DNA of 64,000 nucleotides from Cavia porcellus (taxonomy: Eukaryota; Chordata; Mammalia; Rodentia; Caviidae). Positions 12,212 through 24,360 of the stretch are shown here, piece after piece. The DNA is taken from the NCBI RefSeq assembly GCF_034190915.1, contig NW_026947507.1, positions 15,014,501 to 15,078,500 on the forward strand. Direction: 5' to 3'. The notes below the pieces were generated by a model. The model worked only from the letters and a program-made list of their open reading frames with translations. It had not been told where the DNA came from and did not search any database. Each line of letters begins with the position of its first letter. Position 1 is the first letter of the stretch. The translations under genes and the position numbers were made by a program.

Positions 12212-12424
12212 AGACAGGCACAGTGGTACACGACTGTAATCTTAGCACTCGGGGAAGCTCAGAGAGATGGGAGGATGGCATGTTGAAGCCCAGGCTGGGC
12301 AACTTAGTGATTTGACAAGAGCCTGTCTTGGAAAAAAGAGCAAAAAAGGGCTGAGCATGTAGCTCAGTGCAAACACCCTGGATTCAATCCCCAGTACCAC
12401 AAATAAGCAAACAAACGAATAAAT
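12212..12424 (+). mobile_element. B1-dID composite SINE with target-site duplication
   Basis: The B1 part is AGACAGGCACAGTGGTACAC, GACTGTAATCTTAGCACTCG and CAGGCTGGGCAACTTAGTGA, ending in a TCTTGGAAAAAAG linker. The ID part follows (AGGGCTGAGCATGTAGCTCA, GATTCAATCCCCAGTACCAC) with an AAATAAGCAAAC tail. A 12-base direct repeat AAAACAAAATGT flanks the unit at 12200-12211 and 12425-12436, consistent with a target-site duplication, so both halves moved as one element. Confidence 0.92.
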
Positions 12425-12569
12425 AAAACAAAATGTGACATAAAGAGATCAAAGGCTTTCATGGAAAAAAATCATTTTCTGTATCTTTCCAAAGGTGTGT
12501 GCAGGTAATATCGACGAAGAAATACAGCCAAGGCTGCTGATACACAGAAATCTAGGGCTAAATCTTTGC

Positions 12570-12760
12570 TCTATAAATTCTGTGACTTCAGGCAGACATT
12601 TAACCTACATGAAACCAGGGTTTCTTCCTCAGCCACACAAAGTGCAGCTATTGTTCCCAACAGAAAGGACAGCTGTGATGTGATTAAAGGAGACAAAAGG
12701 TAAATCTGTTAGAACTTAATAGACACTGAATAAATGCCGTTTGGTTTCCTTTTATTAGCC
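12570..12760 (+). mobile_element. MIR SINE fragment
   Basis: Landmarks are TGTGACTTCAGGCAGACATT, CAGGGTTTCTTCCTC, TGATGTGATTAAAGGAGACA and AATAGACACTGAATAAATGC followed by TTTATTAG, in MIR order. Well diverged. Confidence 0.65.
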
Positions 12761-13689
12761 AAGTGCCATTTTAAGTATAAAATTTCTCAACTAAAACACA
12801 GAGCCCAAAGGCATTCTAGAGCCTTTTTACAGTAATTATGCCAGTTCAAATATGCAGGTGAATTCTATGAGAAGGATAAGGCTCTACATAACAATGATCT
12901 GGAAAAATAACAATGAAAGGAACTCTGAAGATCTACGAAGGAAATTTTAATGAAAAAATTATTTAAAAGTCAGTTGCTTGATAAATAGAAAGTTAGAAGT
13001 TATGTTTATTGCATGCTTTATTTTAATATTCATGTATTTTAAGTATGCTGATTTGCCAACTGTACGCTAAATCACATCATTATTTAAATTTTTTTTCCTT
13101 TCCAAATCTCTATGAAAGCAATTTCTACTTTCACAGCAGTATACATCTGATGGAGAGATTTTAGAGGTCTTAAAAGCTTTGCACTTCATATTTGTTTGAC
13201 TTATCAGGTGCATAATAAAAGAAAGTTGTGTCTATGTTTAAATAATTAACATTCGACTAGTCTAAGCATGTGACATTATCAGCAACCACATTTTAATTCA
13301 AATGTAGATATTCAAATCAGTGTACTGTGATGAATAAAATCCATCACTGTAGATACAGATCTCATTCACAGTGACCAAGAATTGTACACACTCTACATGT
13401 TTTAACTCAAAATTTGAGAGAATATCTTTAGTAAGATATAAACTGTCAGCATATATCATGAAACTAAAACAGATTTCTCCCATTAAAGAAGATAAAAACT
13501 TATGCCTTAGGGGAAAAATAGAACTCTAGTGATTACTAAACAATCAACCGTCTCATTTTATATCTTAAATTCAGAGTTATAAAAAGGCAACTCTAATTAT
13601 ACTGAACAAGAAGGTCCACCTGCTATGGGAAAGCAGAGCGTAATTTCATTTTCTCTCCACACTTCCATTTTAACAGGAAAAGACGACTT
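12761..13689. other. Non-coding AT-rich sequence
   Basis: No gene or repeat was recognised. Confidence 0.5.
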
Positions 13690-13708
13690 CCCAGAATGGC
13701 TTTCCTAT

Positions 13709-13891
13709 TTCTTTTTTCTTTATTCTTTCTTTCTTTTTTTTTTCTTTCTTCTTCTTCTTTTTTTTTTTTTTTTTTTTTTGGAAACAGGCCTTGCTCTGCC
13801 ATCCAGGCTGACTGAATTTGCTATGCAGCCCAGGCTGGCCTCAAACTCATGATTCTCCTTTCTCAGACTCCTGATACCACCATGCCCAGGC
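13709..13891 (-). mobile_element. B1 SINE, antisense, with long T/CTT tract
   Basis: The body at 13780-13891 reads, on +, GGAAACAGGCCTTGCTCTGC, CATCCAGGCTGACTGAATTT, CAGCCCAGGCTGGCCTCAAA and ends CACCATGCCCAGGCC, which is B1 reversed. The complement of its A-tail has expanded into a T- and CTT-rich tract at 13709-13779. Similar words CCCAGAATGGC (13690-13700) and CCCAGAATTGC (13892-13902) flank it and look like a target-site duplication with one mismatch. Confidence 0.93.
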
Positions 13892-13902
13892 CCCAGAATT
13901 GC

Positions 13903-15750
13903 CTTCAGAGTAGGAGGGTTTTTACAGTTCTTCAAACCAATAATCTGAAAACCCAGACCTCAAAATATGGTTACTTAAATGAGGCTCCATCTCTTCAGAT
14001 GAGTATATCTTTGTGACAATGGACATCGAGAAGACACTGCTGATTTGATAAAAATGGTTCTCATCACCTTGGGCAAATTGCTTGCTCTGTTTTAGAAATT
14101 CTTTAAATATTTAAGAAAATCAAATATGAACAAAGCTATGTTTGCATAACAGATTATTATATCCCTGTGAAAATATGGCACCATTACATAAACTTCCAAC
14201 TGGAATTAGGTGGGTGTGGGTGTAGGAAATCTTACTAATTAACCATTCACGTTTAATATTCTGTGTACTCTAAGAGTGTTTCTACAAATGTGTTTTTACA
14301 ATCAACAGAAAAAAATATTTTAAGAGTTTTAATTCTGAAAGGCTAAATCTTCAATATATACCTCATCAGGTGGCTCTGAAATTAAAGGAGTTAATACATA
14401 TAGATTTTTAGAAGAATGCCTAGCATATATTCAATGCATGTTAATTAAATTTTTATTATCATTATTATTAAACCTTTTTCATAGGTTTGAGGGTACTTAA
14501 AGGTAATTGTTGTAAAGGCATTCTCTAAACTATACAGTGTTACATGGGTATATATGCTTAAAAGGAAGTTTCACTTGTAACCCTTTAGTATCTATGAAGA
14601 GTTCTATAAGAACAGGGATTTTTGTTGTTTTCATTGTCATATTTTAGGTCCTTGAACAATACTATGAACATAGTAGCCCATCAAAGAATTATTGGCTATC
14701 TAAAGAAAACTCACGGTCATTTTTGTGATCGATTTAATTAGCAAGGGCTATTTTTAAATCATATTTTTGTTTATATAAAAATCTGACTGACTAAATCTCA
14801 GCCAGTTCCATAAATCAAAACTGCATATATGGAAGCTTATTTCAGGTACAGGGTATATTTAACTATCTACTTAAATTAATCCAACTTACTAGATCTATGT
14901 TAAATAAGAATACCATATGTCATCCTTTCTCAGCAGAGATCAGAGTAATTGGTGCTACACATTAGAAGAATCACCTTAAATTTTAAAATGTACTATGAAA
15001 ATGTCTTTGATCAATATACAACAAAGTATATGTCAACATTTTTTATAGTGTGAATTACAAAACCAGTCTAAGAATTTCTCAATTTTTCTTTGACATGAAG
15101 GATAAGACTATTGAAATTCCACCCTTTTTTAAAAAAGTAACTAATTTTAAAAGCAGACTTCCCCTGAAATATAACAAAATAATGAAACTTAAAATATTGG
15201 TTGAAATATTAAAGGTCAAAATATAAATATGTATTAGTAGTCAACTTTCAATTTGAGGGCCACATTGTCTGAAAAATCTCCTGTACATTAAATAATATTT
15301 TCTGTTATTACTAATCAGGAATCTTTAGTTTAGTAATTTGCATTGAGAACTTTGAGGGCTGAAATGGTACTAGTGAATTTGGTATGGTTTGAGAAGTTAT
15401 ATATAGAACTTTCCATTTACGTGTTTCCCAAATAATTTCTAATGCATTGAAAGTAATTCTGCCTTTATTCATATTACAGAATTATAAAATTCTAGAATTA
15501 GGTGTGTTCTTAGAGGTTGTCTAAATAGGTCATCAAATAGCTACTCTATTTACTCATTCATTATTTCAGTAGGTACTGGCTAAGGATCCATTCATAGATA
15601 CTGCTCTAGGTGTAAGACACACATAAAAAACACCATAATTGGCCTTCAAAATCTGTTCATTGTCCATACTTGACTAACAACCCTTGGGACTAGAAACTAA
15701 GTAATCAGGAAGCTGCTTGATCAAGTTTTGGATGAGATCAGTGATTAGAA
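13903..15750. other. Non-coding, strongly AT-rich sequence
   Basis: About 1.8 kb with very low GC and no recognisable gene. An old repeat-like piece is seen only near 15545-15650 (listed separately). Confidence 0.5.
15545..15650 (+). mobile_element. Ancient L2/MIR-class repeat fragment
   Basis: TTACTCATTCATTATTTCAG followed by ACTGCTCTAGGTGTAAGACA resembles the 'tattcattcaacaaatattta...ctgttctaggcactggggata' type of segment common to old mammalian interspersed repeats. Exact family not assigned. Confidence 0.35.
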
Positions 15751-15820
15751 TTCTTTTTTTCTAAGCAGTGTGAGTTTGGTCTCAGCAGTGGCCCAAGTGC
15801 TACCCCATAGAGCCACTCCT
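15751..15820 (-). mobile_element. Old ID-type SINE, antisense
   Basis: On + a T7 tract (15754-15760) is followed by GCAGTGTGAGTTTGGTCTCA, CCCAAGTGCTACCCCATAGA and GCCACTCC. This fits a reversed ID unit of the form GGAGTGGCTC...GGTAGCACTTGGGCC. It is too diverged for certainty. Confidence 0.45.
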
Positions 15821-16289
15821 ATGTAGCTCTTCCAATAGAACATTTCTCAAATACTCAGTGTTTGTCAATTCTCCTTCCCCAAAGTCGTCCTTTCTCAAGC
15901 TAGCCTTCTCCAGCTCCAAGTGTTACTTTAACAAAGCAGCTTCAAAATACTTAGCATTCAGTGTTCAAGTCTTCAAGTCTATTTCTTCCTTGAAGGATCT
16001 CAGTTCTGCCCAGCACACAGCAAAATGCATTCTCTTTCTTTATCTTAATAAATTTTTGGTTTCCTTTGTATACGTTTACAGTATATAATGTTTACACTCC
16101 TGGTGGAGAATTGGTACACATACATATTATATCTCAATTCCTTTTCCATTCCCTTTCGTCCCCTCCCTTCTCTCTCCATCTCTCTTCCCTTTCCAAAATT
16201 GTATCTAACCCTTTCCTCCTAGCTCATGATAGTCTAGCGCACTGATACCTTTTTGCTCTTTAAAAGCTGTGCCTTCCCATAGTTTCTCA

Positions 16290-16560
16290 CATGGTCAGTT
16301 CCTTGGCACTCTTGTAGCTTCAGTGAGCAGCCGCCTGCTCAGCGAGCCGTCCCTCATCATTCCACCTAAATCAACGCCTCTACTTCGTCACTATCTTCTC
16401 TCATTGTTTTATTTTCAACTTCTCATATATCACTGTGCGAGTTTGTTTGTTTCTTTATATATTTATATTTATTGGTGGATTCCTCCCTGGACAGCAATTT
16501 GATCTTTTATATTCTCAGAGCCCAGAAGAGGGTCAGCAAGTAGAAGAAAGAGAGGGAGAG
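16290..16560 (+). mobile_element. L2 LINE 3' fragment
   Basis: A run with CCCTCATCATTCCACCTAAA, TTGTTTTATTTTCAACTTCT, GTTTGTTTGTTTCTTTATAT and CAGAGCCCAGAAGAGGGTCA follows the order of the L2 3' region (CCCTGA...TTTTATTTTCTTCATAGCACTTATCAC...TTGTTTA...CCCAGCACC...GTGCCTGGCA). Strongly diverged. Confidence 0.45.
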
Positions 16561-19190
16561 GGGTAGCCTTCTTCTTTTGGATTTTATATGCATCCGTGTC
16601 ATTACATTTTTATTAACACAGCCAAGATTGCACAAGCCTTTCTAGCAGTCATATCACATTTGTTTAAGGTCAATATAACCATGTCTTCTCCACATATGAG
16701 GGGACACATTCTTATGGTGCCATGATGGTGATGCTGAATCTTAGAAAGGGGGCTGGAATTGTTGGATTCAGTCCACTATTATATCTCTACTCTGAATTCA
16801 CAGCCAACATTTTTATCTTACCTCCATTCTGTCAACAATGACTTCATACCTATACCATGTAAGTCCCAGAAAAAAAGCATGTTTCCATTTTATGGATTCT
16901 TTTGCAAGCTAGACTTGTATTGTGTCTATTTTTTATCTAAAATGGTAGGTTATAAGTCTCACCCATAAGCATTGCTTTATTTTTCTTTCTCTTTTGTTTC
17001 TATATCTTTACTTTTCTAAATTTCCCTCCACACCCCACTCCAGGCCTTAGAAATGCTGACAACAGTGGTAATCCCAGTATGATATGGAGCTGAATAATTA
17101 AGCTAGCTAATTATTATTACCCACCTAGATTACTTTGCATTGTGTCAATAAGGCCACCTCTAGCACCCTTGCTTGTTTCAACCCACTTTGGAAACCCGTA
17201 TCCATTAGCTGCTGCCCTCTGCTCTGGCTCTTTCTGCATCTGTCAGGTCAATCTAAAAAGCAAAATATTTGTCATGATCTTGCACTTGCACTGTAAAATC
17301 AGGGGATGTATACCAGATAATGAGTCGCGGGTAGCTATAGAGTGTAGCTTCTTCTAATAAAATGCCATATCGGTAATGAATAAAAATTAGAAGTTGTCTT
17401 TCTAAAGTTCTCATATTTATTAACTAGCACAAACCTATATAATCGATAAGGATAGTTACTATTCTGTTGCCTTTATTGATCAGTAATGGCAAACTTAAGA
17501 AACTAGCTCAGAATCCTAGTGTAAGTCAATGTGCAGCCATCAGAGTAGCCTCATTTCTTTTCTCTCATGCAGAGCTGGTCCTGGAATAGAATAAATTCAT
17601 AATCCTGTGTCACATAATACTGTGTCACATTTCAGCAACCTGGGATACCTGGTTCCAACTGATTTTAGAAGGAACTACAGCTGTCACATTAATGTAAAGA
17701 ATCTAGGTAACATCTGGCCTGCCACAGTTCCACAGTTGCTTAACAGAAATAAATTAGGCCACTGCACTGCCTTCATTTAGGAGCTGTGACAGAATTTAAA
17801 GAAATGTACTGCGTGCTGGAAAAAGAATAGAAAATCAAACAAAATATACATCAATAGGAATATGCGATTTACTCTTGGGATCACCTGAAAAGCAGCAGTG
17901 ACAGAAATAAACAGCAACAACAACAGCCCCAAAGAAATGAAGATGATACCATCCCCTTCCCCCGGCCTTTTCACTTTTCTGAATGAAGCTACAGGATCCT
18001 ACATCACACAAGACAGAGCAGAGTCACTACGGCCTCCCTTGAAGAAATTTCTGCTGCTAGAAAGAATTGCGTCTAGTGCCTTGAAACAGACTTCAGGAAT
18101 AAAGGCCATGGATTAAGTAAACTCATCCAATGACCCTTTCCTGGGCAAAAAAGGGACAGATTTCAGCATACCACAGACTCTCAGTATACCCAGAGCAACT
18201 GACTTCTGTTTGTTAAAAAACAACAGCAGAGCATTAGCAATGACTTTTTAAAAAAATGGTTTCAAAGCTATTGCTTCATTCCCCAAACATACAAAGGTAT
18301 CATATCATTTAAGGGGCTTAAAGGCATTTATTGATTATGGTATGTAGACATTAAAATAAAAAGAGATTTTAGACATTTAATTTTGTGAAGAAATGCAAGA
18401 TGCTCATTAATTTAATTAGAACATAACATCTAGCATAGTTAATAAAGTTCAATATGATCAGATTTGCATGAAGATATATTAATGTGAGAAGTAAAGTGAT
18501 ATTTGCAACCTCTCAGAAAATTGTGAAGTTGTAAAGGTTTCCTAAACAGTTATATATTAGGCTGCACAAAAATTGGTTTTCACTCCATATGTTACCCATT
18601 ATAAAAATCACATACATCCATGACAGGCACAGTGGAGTTCCTGGACCACTAGACGGGAGCTTGTGAGCTTAGAAGACACTATTTACTTCATATTCTCCTT
18701 CAGTCCACTGGTTTAGGAGCCAGGCCAACTGTCAAATTTATACATTTTGCAGTCACAGAATGGGAAGTGAATATGACATTAATTAACTTGGACACCATGA
18801 AAATCAATACATTTGAATATAAGGAACGGTGATTTGCATTCTGCCCAAGTTTCAGTAATGAATATCTGTGAATTGTTCCAACATACATAGCTAGTTCCAA
18901 GAATTCTATTGCTCACAATAATAATTTTTTAAAAACAGCTAAAAGCAAACAAATTCATAGTTTAGATTGCTCTGGACCACTAGGATGCTCTTATAGCTTT
19001 GGTTATATACAACAACGTAAAGGACAAATGAATTCATTCTTGAGTCTTTAGTTTGTAGCTGGACAAGACTGTCAGCCTTAGCCATCTTTCTTCAATTTCC
19101 TTACCTAAGTAGTGAAACTTCAGTCATAAAAAGAAAAACTATTGCACAGTCGACCGATACATATTTTAAATTATTTTGCCAGTGTGAATA
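16561..19190. other. Non-coding sequence, no clear repeat
   Basis: About 2.6 kb of mostly AT-rich unique DNA. The frames of 60-72 codons on both strands show no family resemblance that I recognise. Confidence 0.5.
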
Positions 19191-19389
19191 TAGTCATGCA
19201 CCGCTCAATAATAGAGATACATTCTGAGAAACATGTCATTAGGTGATTTTGTCATGGAGTGAACATCACAGAGTGTACTCATACATACTAAGATTGAGAC
19301 AATGTCACCAGGTGATTTACTCTGATGGAATCACTCTTACGTACGTGGTCTGTCCTTGACCAAGATGGTGTTAGGTGGACTTCGCCTAT
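19191..19389. mobile_element. Non-autonomous DNA transposon with long inverted ends
   Basis: The left end TAGTCATGCACCGCTCAATA continues GATACATTCTGAGAAACATG and TCATTAGGTGATTTTGTCAT. The right end TACGTGGTCTGTCCTTGACC, AAGATGGTGTTAGGTGG matches, reversed, the start of the same ancient mammalian palindromic family (a GTCATGCNNCNNNTAATGAC type terminus). A GAACATCACAGAGTGTACTC block also belongs to it. The middle part of longer copies is missing here, so this is an internally deleted copy. I recognise the pattern but not the formal family name. Confidence 0.65.
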
Positions 19390-20083
19390 ACCAACTTTAT
19401 GTTCAATACAAGGAACCAGGATTTGCTTAATCAGCTAATAGTGTTTTAGGTGTGCTTCATTTCAAAATCTTGAGCCAGTCTTTTCTGTGGTTTCTAGGTC
19501 CCAGAGCCTCCCAGCTTTGTGCTTTATGTCTGGATTTTTCTCAGTTCTCTTTTTGGACTTGCCTTGCCTGCCCAGCATTCCAATTCCTCTAGGCTTCATA
19601 TTTTCCTCATGCATGGTCTTTGCCCTTGCTCTGGGCCATCATTTGTGCTCTGCATTCTGATTTCAATACAGATAACATTGATTCAGTTTTCCAAACTCCA
19701 CATCTATACAGAGCCTATCAGACACGTATTTTCAAACATTCCCAGGAAGCCTCAAACTATGTTTGTTTCTCACCAATTTGCCTTCATATTTAAAGTGGTG
19801 TCTTCCCCACCACATAGTTTAACTGGAATATTTCTTATCTCAATAAATGACATCATCAGTTAGTTATACAAGTCAGAAACCTAGAAGTTATCTTGGTTAT
19901 GCCCTTTTGTACCCTCTGCTTCCAGCATATTATCAACTCATCAATTTTATTTCAGTCTCTAATAATCACTACCCAAATACAAGCTAGCATCGTTCTCAAC
20001 TAAAGCACTAATGTAGGAGGATCCAGGGTAGGATTCAGAGAAGTCAGTCAGATAAGTCCAAGAAGCTTTAAGAAGGCAAACTG
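19390..20083. other. Non-coding sequence with an L2 piece
   Basis: No gene was recognised. A 114-codon + strand frame at 19519-19863 has no similarity that I know. An L2-like segment at 19840-19990 is listed separately. Confidence 0.45.
19840..19990 (+). mobile_element. L2 LINE fragment
   Basis: AAGTCAGAAACCTAGAAGTT, ATCTTGGTTATGCC, TACCCTCTGCTTCCAGCATA and ATCAACTCATCAATTTTATT fit the L2 segment whose consensus resembles AGCCAGAAACCTGGGAGTCATCCTTGA...CATCAATCAATCACCAA. Diverged. Confidence 0.5.
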
Positions 20084-21056
20084 GTGGAAAGAAAAGCATG
20101 TAGCCAACAATGGGAAACATACATCAGGCCAGGACTAAAAACACCATTGGATTTAGGAATTAAGAGATTACTAGTGACCTCTGAGAATCATGTTGGTAGA
20201 GATGCAGATAGAGGTAGAGATGTGGTTACAATGGAATGCACAGAAAGTGCAAATGTGGCAACGAAATATAAACTATTCTATTATGTTGACTATGGAGGGA
20301 GCAAAGTAAGAAGACAGTTATTTCAAGGACAGGCACTACTGAAGATTTTTTTTTAAATGCTGAAAACTTTGTTTATGATCCATCTGAGGAAGAAACAAAA
20401 AAAGGAAAAATAATGCTACCATATCTATGAGAGTGGGAGGAGATTTTCAAGGAGCAGGATCCAGAGAACAGAGGCAATCTCATGCAGGGCACAGGCAGCT
20501 GGCGTATCATGAACAGAACAGTGGATGAAAAGGTATTTTTTGATAAAAAAGAGAAATGGATGAAGTACGTGGGTGATGACCTCTCATTTCTTAAAGACTT
20601 AGAACATAGCATCGAAATAGAAGTGAAAGCTGTCAGCCGAGATCAGTTTATTGATATACTAATTGATTCAATGAGCATTTGCCAAGATCCTAAAACAGTC
20701 AAGCGCTGGGAACCCAGCAGTAAACCAGAATGAAGTCACCATTGTTCCATGAAAATTGTAATTCTCCAGAAGAAGCCATTTTAGTATTAAGTGTTAAATC
20801 CATAGTGACGAAGGCAGAGTAAGGGAACTTTGTGAAAAGAATATTTTCAAAGCATACACTAAAAGATGCAAGGAATGATTTTCAGGTTGATAGTGACGGC
20901 GTGAAGTGGACTTGAAAGGGGGAGGAAATCCTGTGTGACCAACAGAAAATAGTGTAAAAAAGGCAGTGAAAACGCCACATTTCTGAGTGCTCAGAGGCCG
21001 AATCTAAGAAGACAAAAGCTGGTCTAGTTTCAGCGCCATGTGATACGGTAATGCTA
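20084..21056 (+). pseudogene. Decayed coding-like stretch, parent gene unknown
   Basis: This is the only place in the window where a long stretch reads like former protein. The frame beginning at 20084 runs 90 codons to 20356. A shift of frame in the T-run near 20345-20354 lets reading continue through NAENFVYDPSEEETKKGKIM, a single in-frame TGA at 20428-20430, then an open frame to 20733 with a charged, helical-looking composition (for example KKEKWMKYVGDDLSFLKDLE). A third, more broken frame (20805-21056, with TAA/TGA interruptions) still reads ECSEAESKKTKAGL. Its GC content is above its flanks. No introns are evident, so a processed retropseudogene is likely, but no poly(A) tail or target duplication was found. 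I do not recognise the parent protein. A decayed transposon ORF or plain chance over part of it cannot be excluded. Confidence 0.5.
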
Positions 21057-22345
21057 TAACAAATAGGCGAGTTAGTGGCTTCTAGAATTGCACTAAATAC
21101 AAGGCATTTACTGTACTTGCACTCAGCACGCTGTTAGAGGAGAGGGAGGCCCAGGAGCTGCCCTGGGAGGAATGTCACTAGGGAAGGACACCCACAGCCT
21201 CAGGCTGCCAGGCCAGGCTTTCCGAGGGAAGCACTCAGATCTGATGGCAGACACCCACCTGTTTAAAGTTCAAATAAGACAACTTGAAGAAAAGCTGAGG
21301 CATTTTCACTGTGAGATCAGCATACTGATGACATATGGTCTACATCTCCTCTTTTATCTCTAATCCTGACACCACAGTTTCACAATTTATTCAGCATCTG
21401 AGGGGCCTAACAGGGGACTGGGATCAAAGTGAACCAGAAAAAGGATTAATCCAGATAAGACAGAGGTTATGAGGATAGTCTGGAGAAAATATTTAAAGAA
21501 CGTGGTGAGCATGTATCTTTGTCTCTCTCAAACATACCTTTCTCCAACTTCCACGGTTACGTCTGGCATATCAGTTCACGGCCACGACAACAGAAGTTGG
21601 TTGCAAGCAGACCTGTATTGAGCGCCCAGACTCAGGAAATGACAGATGGGTATGTGAAAAAGTCTTGTTTTGGGACTTAGTGGCTGCAGCTAACTAGGGT
21701 CTTGATAAGTACTTTGTTTAAGGCAAACAAGGCCAATATGCATTGTTTTTTTCATAGACGTGCCCTCACTGCATTTATCAGCAAAGCAAGAAATGCGACT
21801 GTACTTTTCTTCAACTTCACTACATTACAACTGTTATAGTATTGTTTTTTTAAACCATTTTAATTAATGTTGTTCTCCGAAATTTCTTCCTGAATCTATT
21901 TCTGTGAGAAGTGTAATTTCAGAAAGCCAAAATGTGTCAAGTGATCTAAAATTAATTACCCTATTTTCCGCTTTGAAAATAACAAACTATTCATCAGTTT
22001 GAGTTTTTGTTTAGATCAGATAGGCATAATGATTTCTTCTACTAAAATCTTTCTATGATTATTTGGATATAATATTGCTACAAGCAGCAAACATTAGATA
22101 TTATTATCTTGCCTTCTTATTTCATTTGAAGTGTCAGCAGTGCAATTTTCTTTCTTCTTTATCTTTGTCTCTAGTTTGAAACATTTTAAATCCAATTTTT
22201 AACTAGTTCTCAAGGAGGAAACTAAATAATTTTTTCCCCCCCGGAAAAGGTAAAAGTAACTGTTGACAAAACATGATTTGTACACCAATGTTAAAGTTTT
22301 TTGTAACACATTACATTTTAGAACAGTATTATTTGTGATACTATA
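21057..22345. other. Non-coding sequence
   Basis: No gene was recognised. A GC-richer patch at 21120-21260 gives a 63-codon frame of no known family and could be a further decayed part of the upstream pseudogene. The remainder is AT-rich. Confidence 0.45.
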
Positions 22346-22522
22346 AAATGAACTCAGGGCCTTCATACTTAGTTATAATCTTACTCTTTCTCCCCTCCTC
22401 CCTGCTTTATTTTTATTTTTAGATAGGTTCTTACAGTTATTCAGGGTGGGCTCAAACTTGTGATCTCCTGCCTCAGCCTTCCAGGAAGTTGAAATTACAG
22501 GCACGGGCCACCACACCCAGCT
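22346..22522 (-). mobile_element. B1-dID composite SINE, antisense
   Basis: On + the unit starts with a reversed ID remnant (AACTCAGGGCCTTCATACTT), passes a T-rich linker (TTTATTTTTATTTTTAGATA) and then a reversed B1: GTTCTTACAGTTATTCAGGG, GCCTCAGCCTTCCAGGAAGT, ending GCCACCACACCCAGC. The order ID then B1 on + is what a reversed B1-dID gives. Confidence 0.85.
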
Positions 22523-24147
22523 ATGATACACCCTTATAATAATTTTTTGCTGATTTTTAGAAACAAAACAATTTATAAATAATGTGAAGAATTTCAATAA
22601 ATTCAAAATGTAGTAGCTATAATATTACATGGGACTATAATAAATTCTTAATTATGCATATATTAGAATATTCTCAGGGAGATTTTCACGTAACAGAAGA
22701 CTGAGCATTCATGTAGAAAAAAGAATCATTTAAAAATTATGATCTCAGTCCTTTATTAGTACCTCTCTTGCTCTTGTTTGTTTCTGAGATAGAAAGCCTT
22801 CGATGTAAGTATGAGTCATTACAGTAGTTAAAACATCACTTAAAACTTCATCAAGGAGAAAGGTGACTTGCATTTCCATTTAATAAAACTTTTAATGATT
22901 TTCATATACTTATTGTCAGTATCTAAAAGTACAATACTTTAAAGTTATAAATGAAAAGATGAATCAGTGTGTAGACAGGCCAGATCTTTATTATACACCA
23001 GCAATAATGGGAATGTCCATTCATTTCCTCTCCATTTAGTACATACTTACAGAGCACTGTCTGCATGTCATTGCCCTAGGTCTAAGGGGATTCAGTAAGG
23101 AACAAAATGTTTCTCTCCTAATGGAGCATACAGGCTTATGAGAGATTCAGATCAACAGGAAGAGAATCCATGTGAGAATTTCAGAGAGTGATGAGGAAAT
23201 AGACACTGTAAAGGTAGAGTAGCTGGTGGGCTAGCCAAGGCCCGTTGAAAAGATGAAACCCAAAAGACAATCAGGAGCCAGCCAGGGACACAGCAGGGAG
23301 ATGTACTAGTCAGAGAGAAGAGTAAGTACAAAGACCCGTGAGGAAGGAATGAGCTTGCTCAGCTGGAAAACTTTTGGTAAAAAAATTAATGGCTGTCAAG
23401 AATCTGGGGTTGGTCTGAGGATGAAGTAGCTAAGAAATAAAGAAAGAAAGGATATTATTTACAATTGGAGAGATCGTTAACTGTTTCCACAGTCCTGTAT
23501 TATTTTACTCATTTATTTCCCTACCATATTTAAAATAACACAACTAACCAAGCCACCTATGTTCTCTGTTGTATGATGAACAAAAGAAACATATATAATT
23601 CTAGCATGGTAATAGGGTTTCCAGACATATTTGTCATGTTTTTGCCTGAATACCATAGACCAGACTTGAAATTTTTCCAAAATTCCTTTCGGATTCTATT
23701 ACAGGTCTATAACCTCTTATCTGCGGCATAACACTGACAAAGTTAGTGTGAAAATAGAATAAAGAAAATAAATCGGGTGACAAAATTTAGCTTGCATGAA
23801 CTTGTATACCTTATTTATCCCCCTAGATTTGAACATTCGTGAGTTTTGTAGAATTGCTAACATGTTTAACTGTCAGGTGCAGCCTTGGGCTTTAATCATT
23901 TTACATAGTAGACAAAAAAAAAAAAAAAGTAGACCACATTATTTTCCTAAAATCCAAAAATTCTTTATTCATTTCCAGAATGAAGATCCATGAGGTTTAA
24001 TGTCATATACAGAACACACAGCAGGTTCACTGGGTGCTGCCACGCTCAATTTAACACTACTAAAATTCATTGCTTTGTGTTAAGTGCCTTTTACAAGTCA
24101 AACTCTTCTGGAGTCTATGTTTGACTTCATCAAACACAATCTTCTAT
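22523..24147. other. Non-coding sequence with one old repeat
   Basis: No gene was seen. An old interspersed repeat piece at 23000-23170 is listed separately. An A15 run lies at about 23915-23928. Confidence 0.5.
23000..23170 (+). mobile_element. Ancient L2/MIR-class repeat fragment
   Basis: GTACATACTTACAGAGCACT, CTGCATGTCATTGCCCTAGG, GATTCAGTAAGGAACAAAAT and TAATGGAGCATACAGGCTTA follow the widespread pattern 'tgccaggcactgttctaggngctggggatacagcagtgaacaaa...tggagcttacattctagt'. Family assignment is uncertain. Confidence 0.5.
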
Positions 24148-24360
24148 CCAGGTACAGTGGTACACACCTGTAATTTCATATACTCGGGAGGCTGAGGCAG
24201 AAGGATTGCAAGTCTGAGTTCATTCCTGGGCAACCTAACAAAATCTTGTCTCAAACAGTGAAAAAGGGTTGCAGATAAAGCTCAGTGGTAGAGCACTTGC
24301 CTAGCTTGAGGCAGCCCTCCCATTTCACCCCAAGGTTCCATTCTCAATTCTAACCAAGAA
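24148..24360 (+). mobile_element. B1-dID composite SINE
   Basis: The B1 half shows CCAGGTACAGTGGTACACAC, CTGTAATTTCATATACTCGG and GAGGCTGAGGCAGAAGGATT. The ID half starts AAAGGGTTGCAGATAAAGCT and continues CAGTGGTAGAGCACTTGCCT. The 3' end is C-rich and degraded (GGCAGCCCTCCCATTTCACC), so the B box is lost. Old, diverged copy. Confidence 0.88.

Noticed and set aside
13709..13935. Lys/Arg-rich - strand frame and Phe/Leu-rich + strand frame
   Set aside because: They cross the T-rich tail and body of an antisense B1 element.
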